A stretch of 64,000 bases of DNA from Rhodovarius lipocyclicus (lineage in GTDB: Bacteria; Pseudomonadota; Alphaproteobacteria; Acetobacterales; Acetobacteraceae), in NCBI RefSeq assembly GCF_009900765.1, contig NZ_JAAABL010000011.1, positions 1 to 64,000 of the forward strand. Reading direction: 5' to 3'. The notes under the pieces are model-generated. The model was not told the origin of the DNA, ran no database searches, and worked only from the letters and a program-made list of their open reading frames with translations. The position numbers and the translations under genes were made by a program. Below, piece by piece: positions 43,249 to 53,009 of the stretch (its first letter is position 1; every line of letters starts with the position of its first letter).

Positions 43249-45966
43249 TCAGCGCGCCTGCTTCTTCAGCAGCAGCGCCGCCAGCGCCACCAGGATGGGC
43301 CCCGCCGCCAACAGCGCCAGGTATTCGTTCGTGAAATCGGAAAAGCTCAGCGCCTTGGAGAACGCCCCGCGGGAGATGGTGACGAAGAAGGTGGCCGGGA
43401 ACACCTGCCCGATCCAGGCGCCCGCACCCTCCAGCGAGGAGACGGGGTCGATCAGCCCCGAATAATGCACGCTGGGGATGATGGTCAGCACGGCGGTGCC
43501 GAAGATCGCGGCGATCTGGCTGTTCATGAAGGTGGAGATCAGCAGGCCGAGCGCCGTGGAACCCACGACATACAGCAGCGCCCCCAGCATGAAGGCCAGG
43601 AAATTGCCGGTGAAGGGCACGCCGAACAGGAACACGCCGCAGGCCGCCAGCAGCAGGAAGTTCACCATGGCCAGCCCCACATAGGGGATCTGCTTGCCCA
43701 GCAGGAATTCCAGCCGCGTCACCGGCGTGACGTAGAGGTTGACGATGGAGCCCAGCTCCTTCTCCCGCACCACGGACAGGCTGGCGAGCATGGCCGGGAT
43801 GACCAGCAGCAGCAGCGGGATCACGGCCGGCACCATGGCCACCACGCTTTCCAGCGAGGGGTTGTAGCGATAGCGGGTCTCGATCTGGAACCCCAGCGAG
43901 GCGGCGGCGCTGCCCAGCAGCAGGCTGGCCTTGGCGCTGACCCAGGCGGCATGGATGCCCTGGGCATAGCCGCGCAGGGTCTCCGCGCGCTGGGGCATGG
44001 CGCCGTCGATCCAGGCGCCCACCTCCACATTCCGCCCGCGCGCCAGGTTCTGCGCGAAGCCGGTCGGGATCTCGATGGCCAGGCTGATCTCGCCGGCGCG
44101 CATCCGCTCATCCATCTCCGCGTGGCTCGCCAATGGCGGGCGCTGCACGAAATAGCGCGAACCCGCCAGGTTCAGCGCGTAATCCTGGCTGACCGTGGTC
44201 TGGTCCATGTCCAGCACGGCGAAGGGCAGGTCCTCCACATCCAGGCTGATGCCGAAGCCGATGACGAACAGCAGTAGCAGGCTGCCCAGCAGCGCCATGG
44301 TGGCGCGGATGGGGTCGCGGCGCAGTTCCAGCGCCTCCCGCCGGGTGTAGCTGAACATGCGCCGGGCGCTGAAGGGCTGGTGGCGGGCGGCGACGGGGGC
44401 CGCCGCGGCGGCGATGGGGGCTGCCTCCGGCGCCTTGTCCGTCACGGCCTCCAGATGGGCGATGAAGGCGTCCTCCAGCTTGGCCGTGCCTTGGCCCTGG
44501 ATGATGGCGCGCGGCGTGTCGCTGACGAGCACGCGCCCCGCATGCATCAGGGAGATGCGGTCGCAGCGCTCCGCCTCGTTCATGAAATGGGTGGAGATGA
44601 AGATCGTCACCTTATCCTGCCGCGACAGCTCCAGCAGGATGCGCCACAGCCCGTCCCGCGCGATGGGGTCGAGGCCGGAGGTGGGTTCGTCCAGGATCAG
44701 CATCTCGGGCGCGTGGATCATGGCCACCGCCAGGGACAGGCGCTGGCGGATGCCCAGCGGCAGTGCGTCCGGCAGGGCGTCGCGCACCTCCGCCAGGCCG
44801 AAGCGGCTGACCATCTCCTCGACGCGGGCATCGCGGCCGGCGGCCGGCAGATCGTACAGCCGGGCATGCAGATCGAGGTTCTGCAGCACCGTCAGCTCGG
44901 AATACAGCGAGAACGCCTGGGACATGTAGCCGACATGGCGGCGGGTCTCGAGGTCGTTGGGGTTCACCTCGCGGCCGAACAGGCGCGCGCTGCCCTCGCT
45001 GGCCGGCAGCAGGCCGGTCAGCATCTTCATGGTGGTGGTCTTGCCGCAGCCGTTGGAACCGAGGAAGCCGAAGATCTCCCCGCGCGGGATGCTGAAGCTC
45101 ACATGGTCCACGGCGGTGAAATCGCCGAAGCGCATGGTCAGGCCCTCGGCCTCGATGGCGGGCGGGCCGCCATCGGCGGCCAGGGGCGGGGGGATCACCA
45201 CGGGCTGGTGCGCGCGGCGGGCTTCCTCCGGCAGCAGGGCGATGAAGGCTTCGTCCAGATTGGCGGTGCCGGTGCGGGCCAGCAGCTCGGCGGGGGTGCC
45301 GGTGGCCAGCACCCGGCCGTCATTCATCGCCACCAGCCAGTCGAAGCGCGCGGCTTCCTCCATATAGGCGGTGGCGACCAGCACGCTCATGCCCGGGCGA
45401 CCGGCGCGGATCTGCCCGATCAGGTCCCAGAACTGCCGGCGGGAGAGCGGGTCCACCCCCGTGGTGGGTTCGTCCAGGATCAGCAGGTCCGGGTCGTGGA
45501 TCAGCGCGCAGCACAGGCCGAGCTTCTGCTTCATGCCGCCTGAGAGCTTGCCCGCCGGGCGATCCGCGAAGGGTGCGAGGCCGGTGCTGGCCAGCAGCTC
45601 CGCGATGCGGCGCTCGCGCTCGGCCTTGCCGTGGCCGAATAGGCGGCCGAAGAAATCCACGTTCTCGGCGACCGACAGGGTCGGGTAGAGGTTCTTGCCC
45701 AGCCCCTGCGGCATATAGGCGATGCGCGGGCAGGCGGTGGCGCGGTGGGCGGCGTCGGCCATGTCCCCGCCCAGCACCTGCACATGCCCCTCCCGGATCG
45801 CATGCGCGCCCGCGATCAGCGACAGCAGGCTGGACTTGCCCACGCCATCCGGGCCGATCAGCCCGGTCATGCCGCCCGCCGGGATCTCCAGGGCGATGCC
45901 CTCCAGCGCGCGGGTGCGGCCGTAGCTGAGGCCGACCCCTTCAAGCCGGGCGACCGGTGCGGTCAT
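43249..45966 (-). CDS. RbbA/YhiH-like fusion of two ABC ATPases and an ABC-2 permease
   Basis: A 905-residue protein. First ATPase domain: Walker [13 protein letters not shown] near residue 35, signature [12 protein letters not shown], Walker [18 protein letters not shown]. Second ATPase domain from about residue 270: Walker [12 protein letters not shown], a weak signature [12 protein letters not shown] and Walker [13 protein letters not shown]. Residues about 535-905 are an ABC-2 permease with one early helix, a periplasmic loop ([20 protein letters not shown]) and five to six later helices ([19 protein letters not shown]). Such proteins form tripartite drug exporters with HlyD-type adaptors. 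The start overlaps the adaptor stop by 4 bp. Confidence 0.93.
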   Translation of the reverse strand: MTAPVARLEGVGLSYGRTRALEGIALEIPAGGMTGLIGPDGVGKSSLLSLIAGAHAIREGHVQVLGGDMADAAHRATACPRIAYMPQGLGKNLYPTLSVAENVDFFGRLFGHGKAERERRIAELLASTGLAPFADRPAGKLSGGMKQKLGLCCALIHDPDLLILDEPTTGVDPLSRRQFWDLIGQIRAGRPGMSVLVATAYMEEAARFDWLVAMNDGRVLATGTPAELLARTGTANLDEAFIALLPEEARRAHQPVVIPPPLAADGGPPAIEAEGLTMRFGDFTAVDHVSFSIPRGEIFGFLGSNGCGKTTTMKMLTGLLPASEGSARLFGREVNPNDLETRRHVGYMSQAFSLYSELTVLQNLDLHARLYDLPAAGRDARVEEMVSRFGLAEVRDALPDALPLGIRQRLSLAVAMIHAPEMLILDEPTSGLDPIARDGLWRILLELSRQDKVTIFISTHFMNEAERCDRISLMHAGRVLVSDTPRAIIQGQGTAKLEDAFIAHLEAVTDKAPEAAPIAAAAAPVAARHQPFSARRMFSYTRREALELRRDPIRATMALLGSLLLLFVIGFGISLDVEDLPFAVLDMDQTTVSQDYALNLAGSRYFVQRPPLASHAEMDERMRAGEISLAIEIPTGFAQNLARGRNVEVGAWIDGAMPQRAETLRGYAQGIHAAWVSAKASLLLGSAAASLGFQIETRYRYNPSLESVVAMVPAVIPLLLLVIPAMLASLSVVREKELGSIVNLYVTPVTRLEFLLGKQIPYVGLAMVNFLLLAACGVFLFGVPFTGNFLAFMLGALLYVVGSTALGLLISTFMNSQIAAIFGTAVLTIIPSVHYSGLIDPVSSLEGAGAWIGQVFPATFFVTISRGAFSKALSFSDFTNEYLALLAAGPILVALAALLLKKQAR

Positions 45967-47045
45967 GGGCTGCCATTGGGGCTGACATTGGCCGCGAGAT
46001 GGGCGGGCCATTCGGCCTGCGCGTCCAGACGGACATAGGCCATGCCGGGCAGGCCGGTCTTCACCTGCAGGATGTAACGGCGCAGCAGCTCTGGCGCGAT
46101 GCGCGCCCGCAGGCGGAACATCAGCTTCTCGCGCTCGGCCTGGGTTTCCACGCTGCGCGGGGTGAACTGCGCGACATCGGAGACGAAGGAGATGGTGGCC
46201 GGGATCACATAGCGCGGCGCGGCATCCAGGATGATCCGCGCCTCCGCGCCATAGGCCGCGCGCCCGGCCTGGGAGGTGGGCAGGAAGAAGGTCATGTACA
46301 CGTCGGTCAGGTCGACGATGTTCAGCACCCGCCCGCCGGCGGCCACCACTTCCCCCGGCTGGGCCACGCGGTACTGCACCCGCCCGTCGCGCGGGGAGAC
46401 CAGGGTGCTGTCGTTGATGTCGGCGGTGATGGCCTGGATGCTGGCCTCGGCCGCCACGATCGCGGCCTGGGCATCCACCACCTGGGACCGCGCGGCGCTG
46501 ATCCCGGCCTCGCTGGCGGCCAGCTGCGCGCGGGCGGCGCCGAGGGCGGCCACCGCGCCCTGCACCCGGGCCCGGTCGTCGTCCAGCGTCTGCTGGGAGG
46601 CGGCGGGGTTGTTGCCGCGCGCCAGCTGGTCGGTGCGGGCGTAGCGGCGGTTGGCCGCGTCCAGCTCCACCTCCCGCTGGGAGACCACGGCCTGGGCGGA
46701 GGTGCGCTCGGCCTCGCGCTGGCGCACCACGCTGTTGGCGGTTTCCACCGAGATCCGGGCGCGCTCGCGCTGGGCCTCCGCCTGGTGGCGCTGGGCCTCC
46801 AGCTGGGTGGTGTCCATATGGGCGATCACCTGGCCGGCGGTGACGAAATCGCCCTCATTGGCCAGGATGTCGCGGATGCGGCCCGGGATCTTGGCGGCGA
46901 TGTCGATCTCCACCGCCTGGATGCGGCCATTGCCGCTGGCGAAGCCCGCGGGCAGGCCCTGCGGGCGCAGTTCCAGCCAGGCATAGGTGCCCCCGCCCGC
47001 CGCCGCCACCAGCAGCGCGCCCAGCAGCCAGCGCCGCGCCTTCAT
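45963..47045 (-). CDS. HlyD-family periplasmic adaptor (YhiI-like)
   Basis: A 360-residue membrane-fusion protein. One N-terminal anchor helix ([20 protein letters not shown]) precedes a lipoyl/beta-barrel half with [18 protein letters not shown], then a long coiled-coil hairpin (about 95-215, [20 protein letters not shown]) and the second lipoyl half [20 protein letters not shown]. It bridges the inner-membrane ABC exporter to an outer-membrane channel; no TolC homologue is nearby. It heads the three-gene exporter operon and is divergent from a TetR gene. Confidence 0.93.
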   Translation of the reverse strand: MKARRWLLGALLVAAAGGGTYAWLELRPQGLPAGFASGNGRIQAVEIDIAAKIPGRIRDILANEGDFVTAGQVIAHMDTTQLEAQRHQAEAQRERARISVETANSVVRQREAERTSAQAVVSQREVELDAANRRYARTDQLARGNNPAASQQTLDDDRARVQGAVAALGAARAQLAASEAGISAARSQVVDAQAAIVAAEASIQAITADINDSTLVSPRDGRVQYRVAQPGEVVAAGGRVLNIVDLTDVYMTFFLPTSQAGRAAYGAEARIILDAAPRYVIPATISFVSDVAQFTPRSVETQAEREKLMFRLRARIAPELLRRYILQVKTGLPGMAYVRLDAQAEWPAHLAANVSPNGSP

Positions 47046-47139
47046 GGCCGGGCCCCCGCCCCGGGCAGGTCTCGCCGGGGGCGTATGGAGGTTGCGCGGG
47101 CTGTCGTCATCGGGACATCACTTCCGTCTCGGGGTGGCG

Positions 47140-47193
47140 GCAGATGTATCATCTGCGGCAAGGGGCGCCTTGATCAAAATCAACGACCGTTGA
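47140..47193. promoter_or_regulatory. Operator-like palindromes between the exporter and TetR operons
   Basis: GCAGATG-TAT-CATCTGC is a perfect 7+3+7 palindrome (47140-47156). Nearby are TTGAT-CAAA-ATCAA (47170-47183) and CAACG-AC-CGTTG (47181-47192). They are placed in the 193-bp divergent gap where a TetR dimer would control both sides. Confidence 0.55.
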
Positions 47194-47238
47194 CCGGGCC
47201 GCAGGCTAGAAGCAGTCTCTGCCGAGATCAATGCGGAG

Positions 47239-47862
47239 ATGGATCAATCCATGGCCAGCGAAGCCGTCCTCGCCCCTGTTCCCGCGCCCTCGGCCGCCCC
47301 CTTGGCTCATGGGAGCGCGACGCGGGCGCGCATCCTGCACGCGGCCATGCTGCGCTTCGCCCAATACCCGTATGAGGAAGCGCGGCTGCGCGACATCGCG
47401 GCCGATGCCGGGGTGGATGTGGCCCATGTGCACCGCAGCTTCGGCTCCAAGGCGCTGCTGTTCCAACAGGTGCTGAGCAGCGCCTTCCAGGCCCGCAAAA
47501 TGCTGGAGGAGGACGGCCCCTTGGCCGAGCGCATGGTCGAGCGCCTGCTGGAACCCAGCCTGGACCGGGAGATGCGCCTGATCGACCCGCTGGACATTGT
47601 CATCCGCTCTCTGTTGAGCCGGGAGGCCATCCCCATCATCCGTGAGGCCCTGCTGCTGGAGGTGGTGGAGCCGCTGAGTCGCCGGCTGCCCGCGCCCGCG
47701 CCGCAGCGCGCGGCGCTGCTCGCCGCCTGCCTGGGTGGCATCAGCCTGTTCAGGAATGTCCTGCGGGTGGCCCCCCTGCAGGACGACGAGAGCCTGCGCC
47801 CGCTTGTTCACGATATTATCACCGCCGCCCTCGGTGAGGCGGATAAGATGGAAACCGCCTGA
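47239..47862 (+). CDS. TetR-family transcriptional regulator
   Basis: A 207-residue regulator. The helix-turn-helix spans about residues 28-75: TRARILHAAMLRFAQYPYEE, then ARLRDIAADAGVDVAHVHRS and FGSKALLFQQVL. The rest is a helical ligand/dimerisation domain. The ATG at 47239 was kept, although the ATG at 47251 is also possible because GGAG lies nearer it. The stop overlaps the phaC start (TGATG), so it is translationally coupled to the PHA operon, and it is divergent from the exporter operon. It may control either or both. Confidence 0.9.
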   Translation: MDQSMASEAVLAPVPAPSAAPLAHGSATRARILHAAMLRFAQYPYEEARLRDIAADAGVDVAHVHRSFGSKALLFQQVLSSAFQARKMLEEDGPLAERMVERLLEPSLDREMRLIDPLDIVIRSLLSREAIPIIREALLLEVVEPLSRRLPAPAPQRAALLAACLGGISLFRNVLRVAPLQDDESLRPLVHDIITAALGEADKMETA

Positions 47863-49652
47863 TGTCCGACCTTCCCGCCATCCCCTTCCACACCCACCTG
47901 CCCCCGGCCCCGCGCAGCGAGGAACCGGTGGGGGAGGAAGGCTTCCTCGCCTTCGACCGCGTGATCGAGGCGATGAGCGCGCAGATGAGCGGCGGGATTT
48001 CCCCCGCCGCGCTGTCGCTCGCGCTGTATGACTGGTCCATCCACCTCGCCCGCTCCCCAGGCAAGCGATGGGAGCTGGCGACCAAGGCGATCCGCAAATC
48101 CTCGCGGTTCTGGAGCTTTGTGCAGGCGTGCGCCGGCGACAAGGATGCCTGTTGCATCGAGCCCCTGCCGGGCGACAACCGCTTCAGCCACCCCGCCTGG
48201 AAGCAGTTCCCCTGGAACACCATGGCCCAGGGTTTCCTGCTGCAGCAGCAATGGTGGCACAACGTGACGCGGGACGTGCCGGGCGTGGCCCCGCATCATG
48301 AGGAAGTGATCTCCTTCGCGGCGCGGCAGTTGCTGGACATGTTCTCGCCCTCCAACAACCCGTTCACCAACCCCGAGGTGCTGGACAAGACCCGCGAGAC
48401 GGCGGGGATGAACTTCGTCAACGGCATCCGCAACTGGGCCGAGGATGTGGGACGGATGGTCAACAACCGCCCCCCCGTCGGCACCGAGGATTTCGAGGTG
48501 GGGCACGAGGTGGCCGTGACCCCCGGCCGCGTGGTGTTCCGCAACCGGCTGATCGAGCTGATCCAGTACGCCCCCACGACGGAGACGGTGCACCCCGAGC
48601 CCGTGCTGATCGTGCCGGCCTGGATCATGAAATACTACATCCTGGACCTGTCCCCGCAGAACTCGCTGGTGAAGTACCTGGTGGAGCAGGGGCATACGGT
48701 GTTCTGCATCTCCTGGCTCAACCCCGATGCCAATGACCGCGACCTGACGCTGGACGATTACCGCCGCCTGGGCGTGATGGCGGCGCTGGAGGCGGTGAAC
48801 GCCATCCTGCCGGACCGCAAGGTGCATGCCACCGGCTATTGCCTGGGCGGCACGCTGCTGGCCCTGGCGACCGCCGCCATGGCGCGCGCGGGCGACGACC
48901 GGCTGGCCAGCATGACCATGTTCGCCGCCCAGACCGATTTCACCGAGCCGGGCGAGCTGGCCCTGTTCATCGACCACAGCCAGCTGCACATGCTGGAGAG
49001 CATGATGTGGAACCGCGGCTATCTGGCCGCGGACCAGATGGCCGGCGCCTTCCAGCTGCTGCGCAGCAACGACCTGGTGTGGTCGCGCGTGGTGCATGAC
49101 TATCTGATGGGCGAGCGCTCGCCCATGATCGACCTGATGGCGTGGAACGCCGACAGCACCCGCATGCCCTACCGCATGCACGCCGAGTACCTGCAGCGCT
49201 TCTATCTGGACAACGAGCTGGCGGCGGGGCGCTTCCTGGTGGATGGCCGGCCGGCGGCGGTGCAGAACATCCGCATCCCCATCTTCGCGGTGGGGACGGA
49301 GCGCGACCATGTCGCGCCCTGGCGCTCGGTCTACAAGATCCATGATCTGACCAACACCGATGTCACCTTCGTGCTGACCAGCGGCGGCCACAATGCGGGC
49401 ATCGTGAGCGAGCCCGGGCGGGCGCACCGGCATTTCCACATCGCCACCAAGGCGACGGCGGACATCTGCCTCAGCCCCGATGAATGGGCCGTGCAGTCCG
49501 AGGCACGGGACGGCTCCTGGTGGCCGGCCTGGGTCAGCTGGCTGGCGCAGCATTCGGGCGGCGAGCGCGTGGCGCCCCCCGCCATGGGCGCGCCCGCCAA
49601 GGGCTATCCGCCGCTGGAAGCCGCCCCCGGCACCTATGTGCTGCGCCGGTAG
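47862..49652 (+). CDS. phaC: Poly(3-hydroxyalkanoate) polymerase, class I
   Basis: A 596-residue PHA synthase that polymerises 3-hydroxyacyl-CoA at storage-granule surfaces. The lipase-like box GYCLGG holds the catalytic Cys327, and the Asp and His of the triad are in ERDHVAPW and TSGGHNAGI. The N-terminal region DNRFSHPAWKQFPWNTMAQGF is the class I/II signature. Length matches class I PhaC (about 590). The ATG overlaps the TetR stop, and a hydratase-phosphotransacylase gene starts 6 bp after its stop. No phaA/phaB lie here. Confidence 0.95.
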   Translation: MSDLPAIPFHTHLPPAPRSEEPVGEEGFLAFDRVIEAMSAQMSGGISPAALSLALYDWSIHLARSPGKRWELATKAIRKSSRFWSFVQACAGDKDACCIEPLPGDNRFSHPAWKQFPWNTMAQGFLLQQQWWHNVTRDVPGVAPHHEEVISFAARQLLDMFSPSNNPFTNPEVLDKTRETAGMNFVNGIRNWAEDVGRMVNNRPPVGTEDFEVGHEVAVTPGRVVFRNRLIELIQYAPTTETVHPEPVLIVPAWIMKYYILDLSPQNSLVKYLVEQGHTVFCISWLNPDANDRDLTLDDYRRLGVMAALEAVNAILPDRKVHATGYCLGGTLLALATAAMARAGDDRLASMTMFAAQTDFTEPGELALFIDHSQLHMLESMMWNRGYLAADQMAGAFQLLRSNDLVWSRVVHDYLMGERSPMIDLMAWNADSTRMPYRMHAEYLQRFYLDNELAAGRFLVDGRPAAVQNIRIPIFAVGTERDHVAPWRSVYKIHDLTNTDVTFVLTSGGHNAGIVSEPGRAHRHFHIATKATADICLSPDEWAVQSEARDGSWWPAWVSWLAQHSGGERVAPPAMGAPAKGYPPLEAAPGTYVLRR

Positions 49653-49658
49653 GGCCCG

Positions 49659-51047
49659 ATGAACCAGAGCAACCGAAGCTTCGCCCAGATCGCCCTGGGC
49701 GATGCCGCCAGCCTGTCCCGCATCGTGGGCCGTGACGGGACGGAGCTGTTCGCCGCCGTCACCGGCGATGCCGACCCCGTGCATTTCGACCCGGCGCTGG
49801 CGGTGGCGGGTGCCGCCGGGCAGCTGGCGCCCCACGCCATGTGGAGCGCGGCCCTGGTGGCCGCCGTGCTGGCCACCGAACTGCCCGGCCCCGGCACCAC
49901 CCTGCTGCGGCAGGAATGCGCCTTTCTGCGCCCGGTGGAGCCGGGCCAGTGCATCACCGCCACCGTCACGGTGCGGCAGAAGCTGGCGGCGGAAGGCCAG
50001 CTGCTGTTCGACACCATCTGCGTGAACCAGGATGGCGAGGAGGTGCTGCGCGGCACCGCCGCCGTGCTGCCCCCCGCCCAGCCCGCCGAATGGCCCTGCG
50101 CCGAGGAGGGCGAGGAACCCCGGCGCCGCCATGGCCGCTTCCGCTCCATCGTGGAGGAAGCGCGCGCCGGCGCGCCCATCCTGACCGCCATCGTGCATCC
50201 CTGCTCGGCCGCCGCGATCCTGGCCGCGCTGGAGATCCGCGACGAGGGGCTGGTGGAGCCCGTTCTGGTCGGGCCCGAGGCCAAGATCCGCGCCGCCGCC
50301 GAGGCCGCCGGCGCCTCGCTGGAGGGGCTGCGCATCGAGAACGCGGAGCACAGCCATGCCGCCGCCGCCCGCGCGGTGGAGATGGCCGCCAGCGGCCAGG
50401 TGCAGGCGCTGATGAAGGGCAGCCTGCACAGCGACGAATTGCTGGGCGCGGTGGTGGCCAGCGGTTCCGGCCTGCGCACGGAACGGCGGATCAGCCATGT
50501 CTATGTCATGGACGTGCCGGCCTATGCCAAGCCGCTGGTGGTGACGGACGCCGCCATCAACCTGGCGCCGACGCTGGAGCAGAAGCGCGACATCTGCCAG
50601 AACGCGATCGACCTGCTGCACAGCATGGGCATCGAGCAGCCCCAGGTGGCGGTGCTGGCGGCGGTGGAGACGGTGAACCCGCACATGCCTTCCACCCTGG
50701 ATGCCGCCGCGCTGACCGTGATGGCGGCGCGCGGGCAGATCACGGGGGCCATGGTGGATGGGCCCCTTGCCTTCGACAACGCCATCAGCCTGGCCGCCGC
50801 GCGGACCAAGGGCATTGCCTCCCCGGTCGCGGGGCACGCGGACATCCTGCTGGTGCCGGACCTGGAGGCGGGGAACATGCTGGCCAAGCAGTTGATCTAT
50901 TTCGCGGGCGCGGACGCGGCCGGGCTGGTGCTGGGCGCGCGGGTGCCCATCATCCTGACCAGCCGGGCGGACAGCCTGAAGACGCGCGTGGCCTCCGCCG
51001 CGCTGGCCAAGCTGGTGGCGATGCGCCGCGCGGGGGTGAAGGCATGA
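49659..51047 (+). CDS. Bifunctional enoyl-CoA hydratase / phosphate acetyltransferase
   Basis: A 462-residue fusion. Residues about 5-145 are a MaoC-like hot-dog hydratase (GDADPVHFDPALAVAGAA, a hydratase-2 motif, with catalytic Asp/His). Residues about 155-462 are a PTA/PTB phosphotransacylase domain (ALMKGSLHSDELLGAVV, MLAKQLIYFAGADAAGLVLG). The hydratase can make (R)-3-hydroxyacyl-CoA for PhaC; the second domain exchanges acyl-CoA for acyl phosphate. It is coupled to phaC (6-bp gap) and overlaps ackA by 4 bp, giving a PHA-to-acyl-phosphate route. Confidence 0.93.
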   Translation: MNQSNRSFAQIALGDAASLSRIVGRDGTELFAAVTGDADPVHFDPALAVAGAAGQLAPHAMWSAALVAAVLATELPGPGTTLLRQECAFLRPVEPGQCITATVTVRQKLAAEGQLLFDTICVNQDGEEVLRGTAAVLPPAQPAEWPCAEEGEEPRRRHGRFRSIVEEARAGAPILTAIVHPCSAAAILAALEIRDEGLVEPVLVGPEAKIRAAAEAAGASLEGLRIENAEHSHAAAARAVEMAASGQVQALMKGSLHSDELLGAVVASGSGLRTERRISHVYVMDVPAYAKPLVVTDAAINLAPTLEQKRDICQNAIDLLHSMGIEQPQVAVLAAVETVNPHMPSTLDAAALTVMAARGQITGAMVDGPLAFDNAISLAAARTKGIASPVAGHADILLVPDLEAGNMLAKQLIYFAGADAAGLVLGARVPIILTSRADSLKTRVASAALAKLVAMRRAGVKA

Positions 51048-52228
51048 GCGAGCCCCTGTTGCTGACCTTCAACGCCGGGTCCTCCACCGTGAAGATCGGG
51101 CTGTTCAGCCTGGCCGACGGCGCGCCGCGCCGCATGGGCAAGGGCGTGATCGACCTGCGCAAGGAGCCGGTCAGCCTGCATCTGGTCGAAGGCCCCACCA
51201 TCATCGACATCCCGCTGAAGGCCCCGGTGACGGAAGACCTGCACGGGCTGCTGGATGAGGCGCTGGGCTGGTTCGCGCATCATTTCGACCTCTCGGCCAG
51301 GGCCAGCGTGGTGGGCCACCGCATCGTGCATGGCGGGGACGTGTTCGCGGGGCCGGTGGTGATCGACGACGCGGCCTTGCAGGCCATCGCGGATTTGACG
51401 CCGCTGGCGCCGCTGCATCAGCCGCAGGGGGTGCGGCTGATCCGCGCCATTCGGCATCTGCGGCCCGGGCTGGTGCAGACGGCCTCCTTCGACACCGCCT
51501 TCCACCGCACCCAGCCCGAGGTGGCGCGGCGCTTCGCCATCCCGCGCGCCCTGCATGAGGAGGGCATCAAGCGCTACGGCTTCCATGGCCTGTCCTATCA
51601 GTTCGTGGCGGGGGCGCTGGCGCGGCGGTTCCCGGATTTCGCCGGCAAGAAGGTGGTGGCGGCGCATCTGGGCAGCGGCGCCAGCCTCTGCGCACTGGAT
51701 GGCGGCATCAGCCGCGACAGCAGCATGGGCTTCTCGACGCTGGATGGCATTCCCATGGCCACGCGCTGCGGCGCGCTGGACCCCGGCGTGCTGCTGCACC
51801 TGCTGGGCGCGGGTGGGCGCACCCTGCCGCAGCTGGAGGACATCCTCTACCACCGCTCCGGCCTGCTGGGCCTGTCGGGCATCAGCGCCGACAGCCGCGA
51901 CCTGCTGGAGAGCGCGGCGCCCGAGGCCGCCGAGGCCATCGCCGTCTTCGCCTTCCGCATCGCCGGTGAAGTCGCGCGGCTGGCCGCCAGCATGGGCGGG
52001 CTGGACGGCGTGCTGTTCACCGCCGGCGTGGGCGAGCACCAGCCGGCCATCCGCGCGGCGGTGGCCGAGCGGATGGGCTGGCTCGGCCTGTCGCTGGATG
52101 CCACGGCCAATGCGGCCAATGCCGCGCGGATCGACGCGGGCGGCCGCGTGGCCGCCTTTGTCATTCCGACCGACGAGGAACAGGTGATCGCCGATGAGGC
52201 GGCCGCGCTGACACATCAAAGGAATTAG
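51044..52228 (+). CDS. ackA: Acetate/propionate kinase
   Basis: A 394-residue enzyme of the acetokinase family. It converts acyl phosphate and ADP to acid and ATP. Hallmarks are LLTFNAGSSTVKIGLF (N-terminal phosphate loop), VGHRIVHGGDVF, VQTASFDTAFHRT, AAHLGSGASLCAL, and FTAGVGEHQPAIR near the C-terminus. The ATG overlaps the phosphotransacylase stop, so the pair works in sequence. In PHA operons this pair probably balances acyl-CoA or acyl-phosphate pools. Confidence 0.95.
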   Translation: MSEPLLLTFNAGSSTVKIGLFSLADGAPRRMGKGVIDLRKEPVSLHLVEGPTIIDIPLKAPVTEDLHGLLDEALGWFAHHFDLSARASVVGHRIVHGGDVFAGPVVIDDAALQAIADLTPLAPLHQPQGVRLIRAIRHLRPGLVQTASFDTAFHRTQPEVARRFAIPRALHEEGIKRYGFHGLSYQFVAGALARRFPDFAGKKVVAAHLGSGASLCALDGGISRDSSMGFSTLDGIPMATRCGALDPGVLLHLLGAGGRTLPQLEDILYHRSGLLGLSGISADSRDLLESAAPEAAEAIAVFAFRIAGEVARLAASMGGLDGVLFTAGVGEHQPAIRAAVAERMGWLGLSLDATANAANAARIDAGGRVAAFVIPTDEEQVIADEAAALTHQRN

Positions 52229-52229
52229 G

Positions 52230-53003
52230 ATGACCGGGATCGTGGATCTGGCGGGCAAGCGCTGCCTGGTGGTGGGCATCGCCAACGAGCACAGCATCGC
52301 CACCGGCTGCGCCCAGGCCTTCCGCGCCGCCGGCGCCGAGCTGGCCGTGACCTATCTGAACGAGAAGGCGCTGCCCTTCGTGCAGCCGGTGGCCGATACG
52401 CTGGGCGCGCCGCTGCTGCTGCCCTGCGACGTGCGCATCCCCGGCCAGCTGGAGGCGGTGTTCGACCGCATCGCCCGCGACTGGGGCCGGCTGGACGTGC
52501 TGCTGCATTCCATCGCCTTCGCCCCGCGGGAGGATCTGCAGACCAGCGTGACCAATTGCTCCGCCGAGGGCTTCGCGCTGGCCATGGATGTCTCCTGCCA
52601 TTCCTTCATCCGCATGGCGAAGCTGGCGGCGCCGCTGATGAGCGAGGGCGGCAGCCTGCTGACCGTCAGCTTCTATGGCGCGGACAAGGTGGTGGAGAAC
52701 TACAACATGATGGGCCCGGTGAAGGCGGCGCTGGAGGCCAGCGTGCGCTACATCGCGGCCGACCTGGCCCCCCGGCGCATCCATGCCCATGCCATTTCGG
52801 CCGGGCCCGTGAAGACGCGCGCGGCCAGCGGCATCGGCCGCTTCGACGAATTGCTGGACCGCACGCGGGACCGCACGCCCGCCCACCGCCTGGTCAGCAT
52901 CGAGGAGATCGGGGCCATGGCGGCCTTCCTGGCCAGCGATGCGGGGATGCCGATGACGGGTTCCGTCACCTTCGCCGACCACGGGGCGCACACCATCGCC
53001 TGA
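52230..53003 (+). CDS. fabI: Enoyl-[acyl-carrier-protein] reductase (NADH)
   Basis: A 257-residue SDR-type enoyl reductase, which reduces trans-2-enoyl thioesters in fatty acid synthesis. NAD-binding VVGIANEHSIATGCA is near the N-terminus; DVLLHSIAFAPREDLQ and the catalytic pair in ENYNMMGPVKAALEA (Tyr, six residues, Lys) follow. The stop-to-start gap from ackA is 1 bp. In this operon it may reduce crotonyl-type intermediates or support redox balance during PHA turnover rather than be the main FabI. Confidence 0.92.
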   Translation: MTGIVDLAGKRCLVVGIANEHSIATGCAQAFRAAGAELAVTYLNEKALPFVQPVADTLGAPLLLPCDVRIPGQLEAVFDRIARDWGRLDVLLHSIAFAPREDLQTSVTNCSAEGFALAMDVSCHSFIRMAKLAAPLMSEGGSLLTVSFYGADKVVENYNMMGPVKAALEASVRYIAADLAPRRIHAHAISAGPVKTRAASGIGRFDELLDRTRDRTPAHRLVSIEEIGAMAAFLASDAGMPMTGSVTFADHGAHTIA

Positions 53004-53009
53004 GGCCCT

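Noticed and set aside
42133-47045. A type I secretion system for the RTX proteins
   Set aside because: The HlyD-RbbA-ABC2 genes are of the drug-export YhiI/YhiH/YhhJ type, not HlyB-like protease or RTX exporters.
47808-50837. 1009-codon minus-strand frame opposite phaC and the bifunctional gene
   Set aside because: Antisense shadow rich in Gly, His, Arg and Gln; the plus strand encodes well-recognised enzymes.
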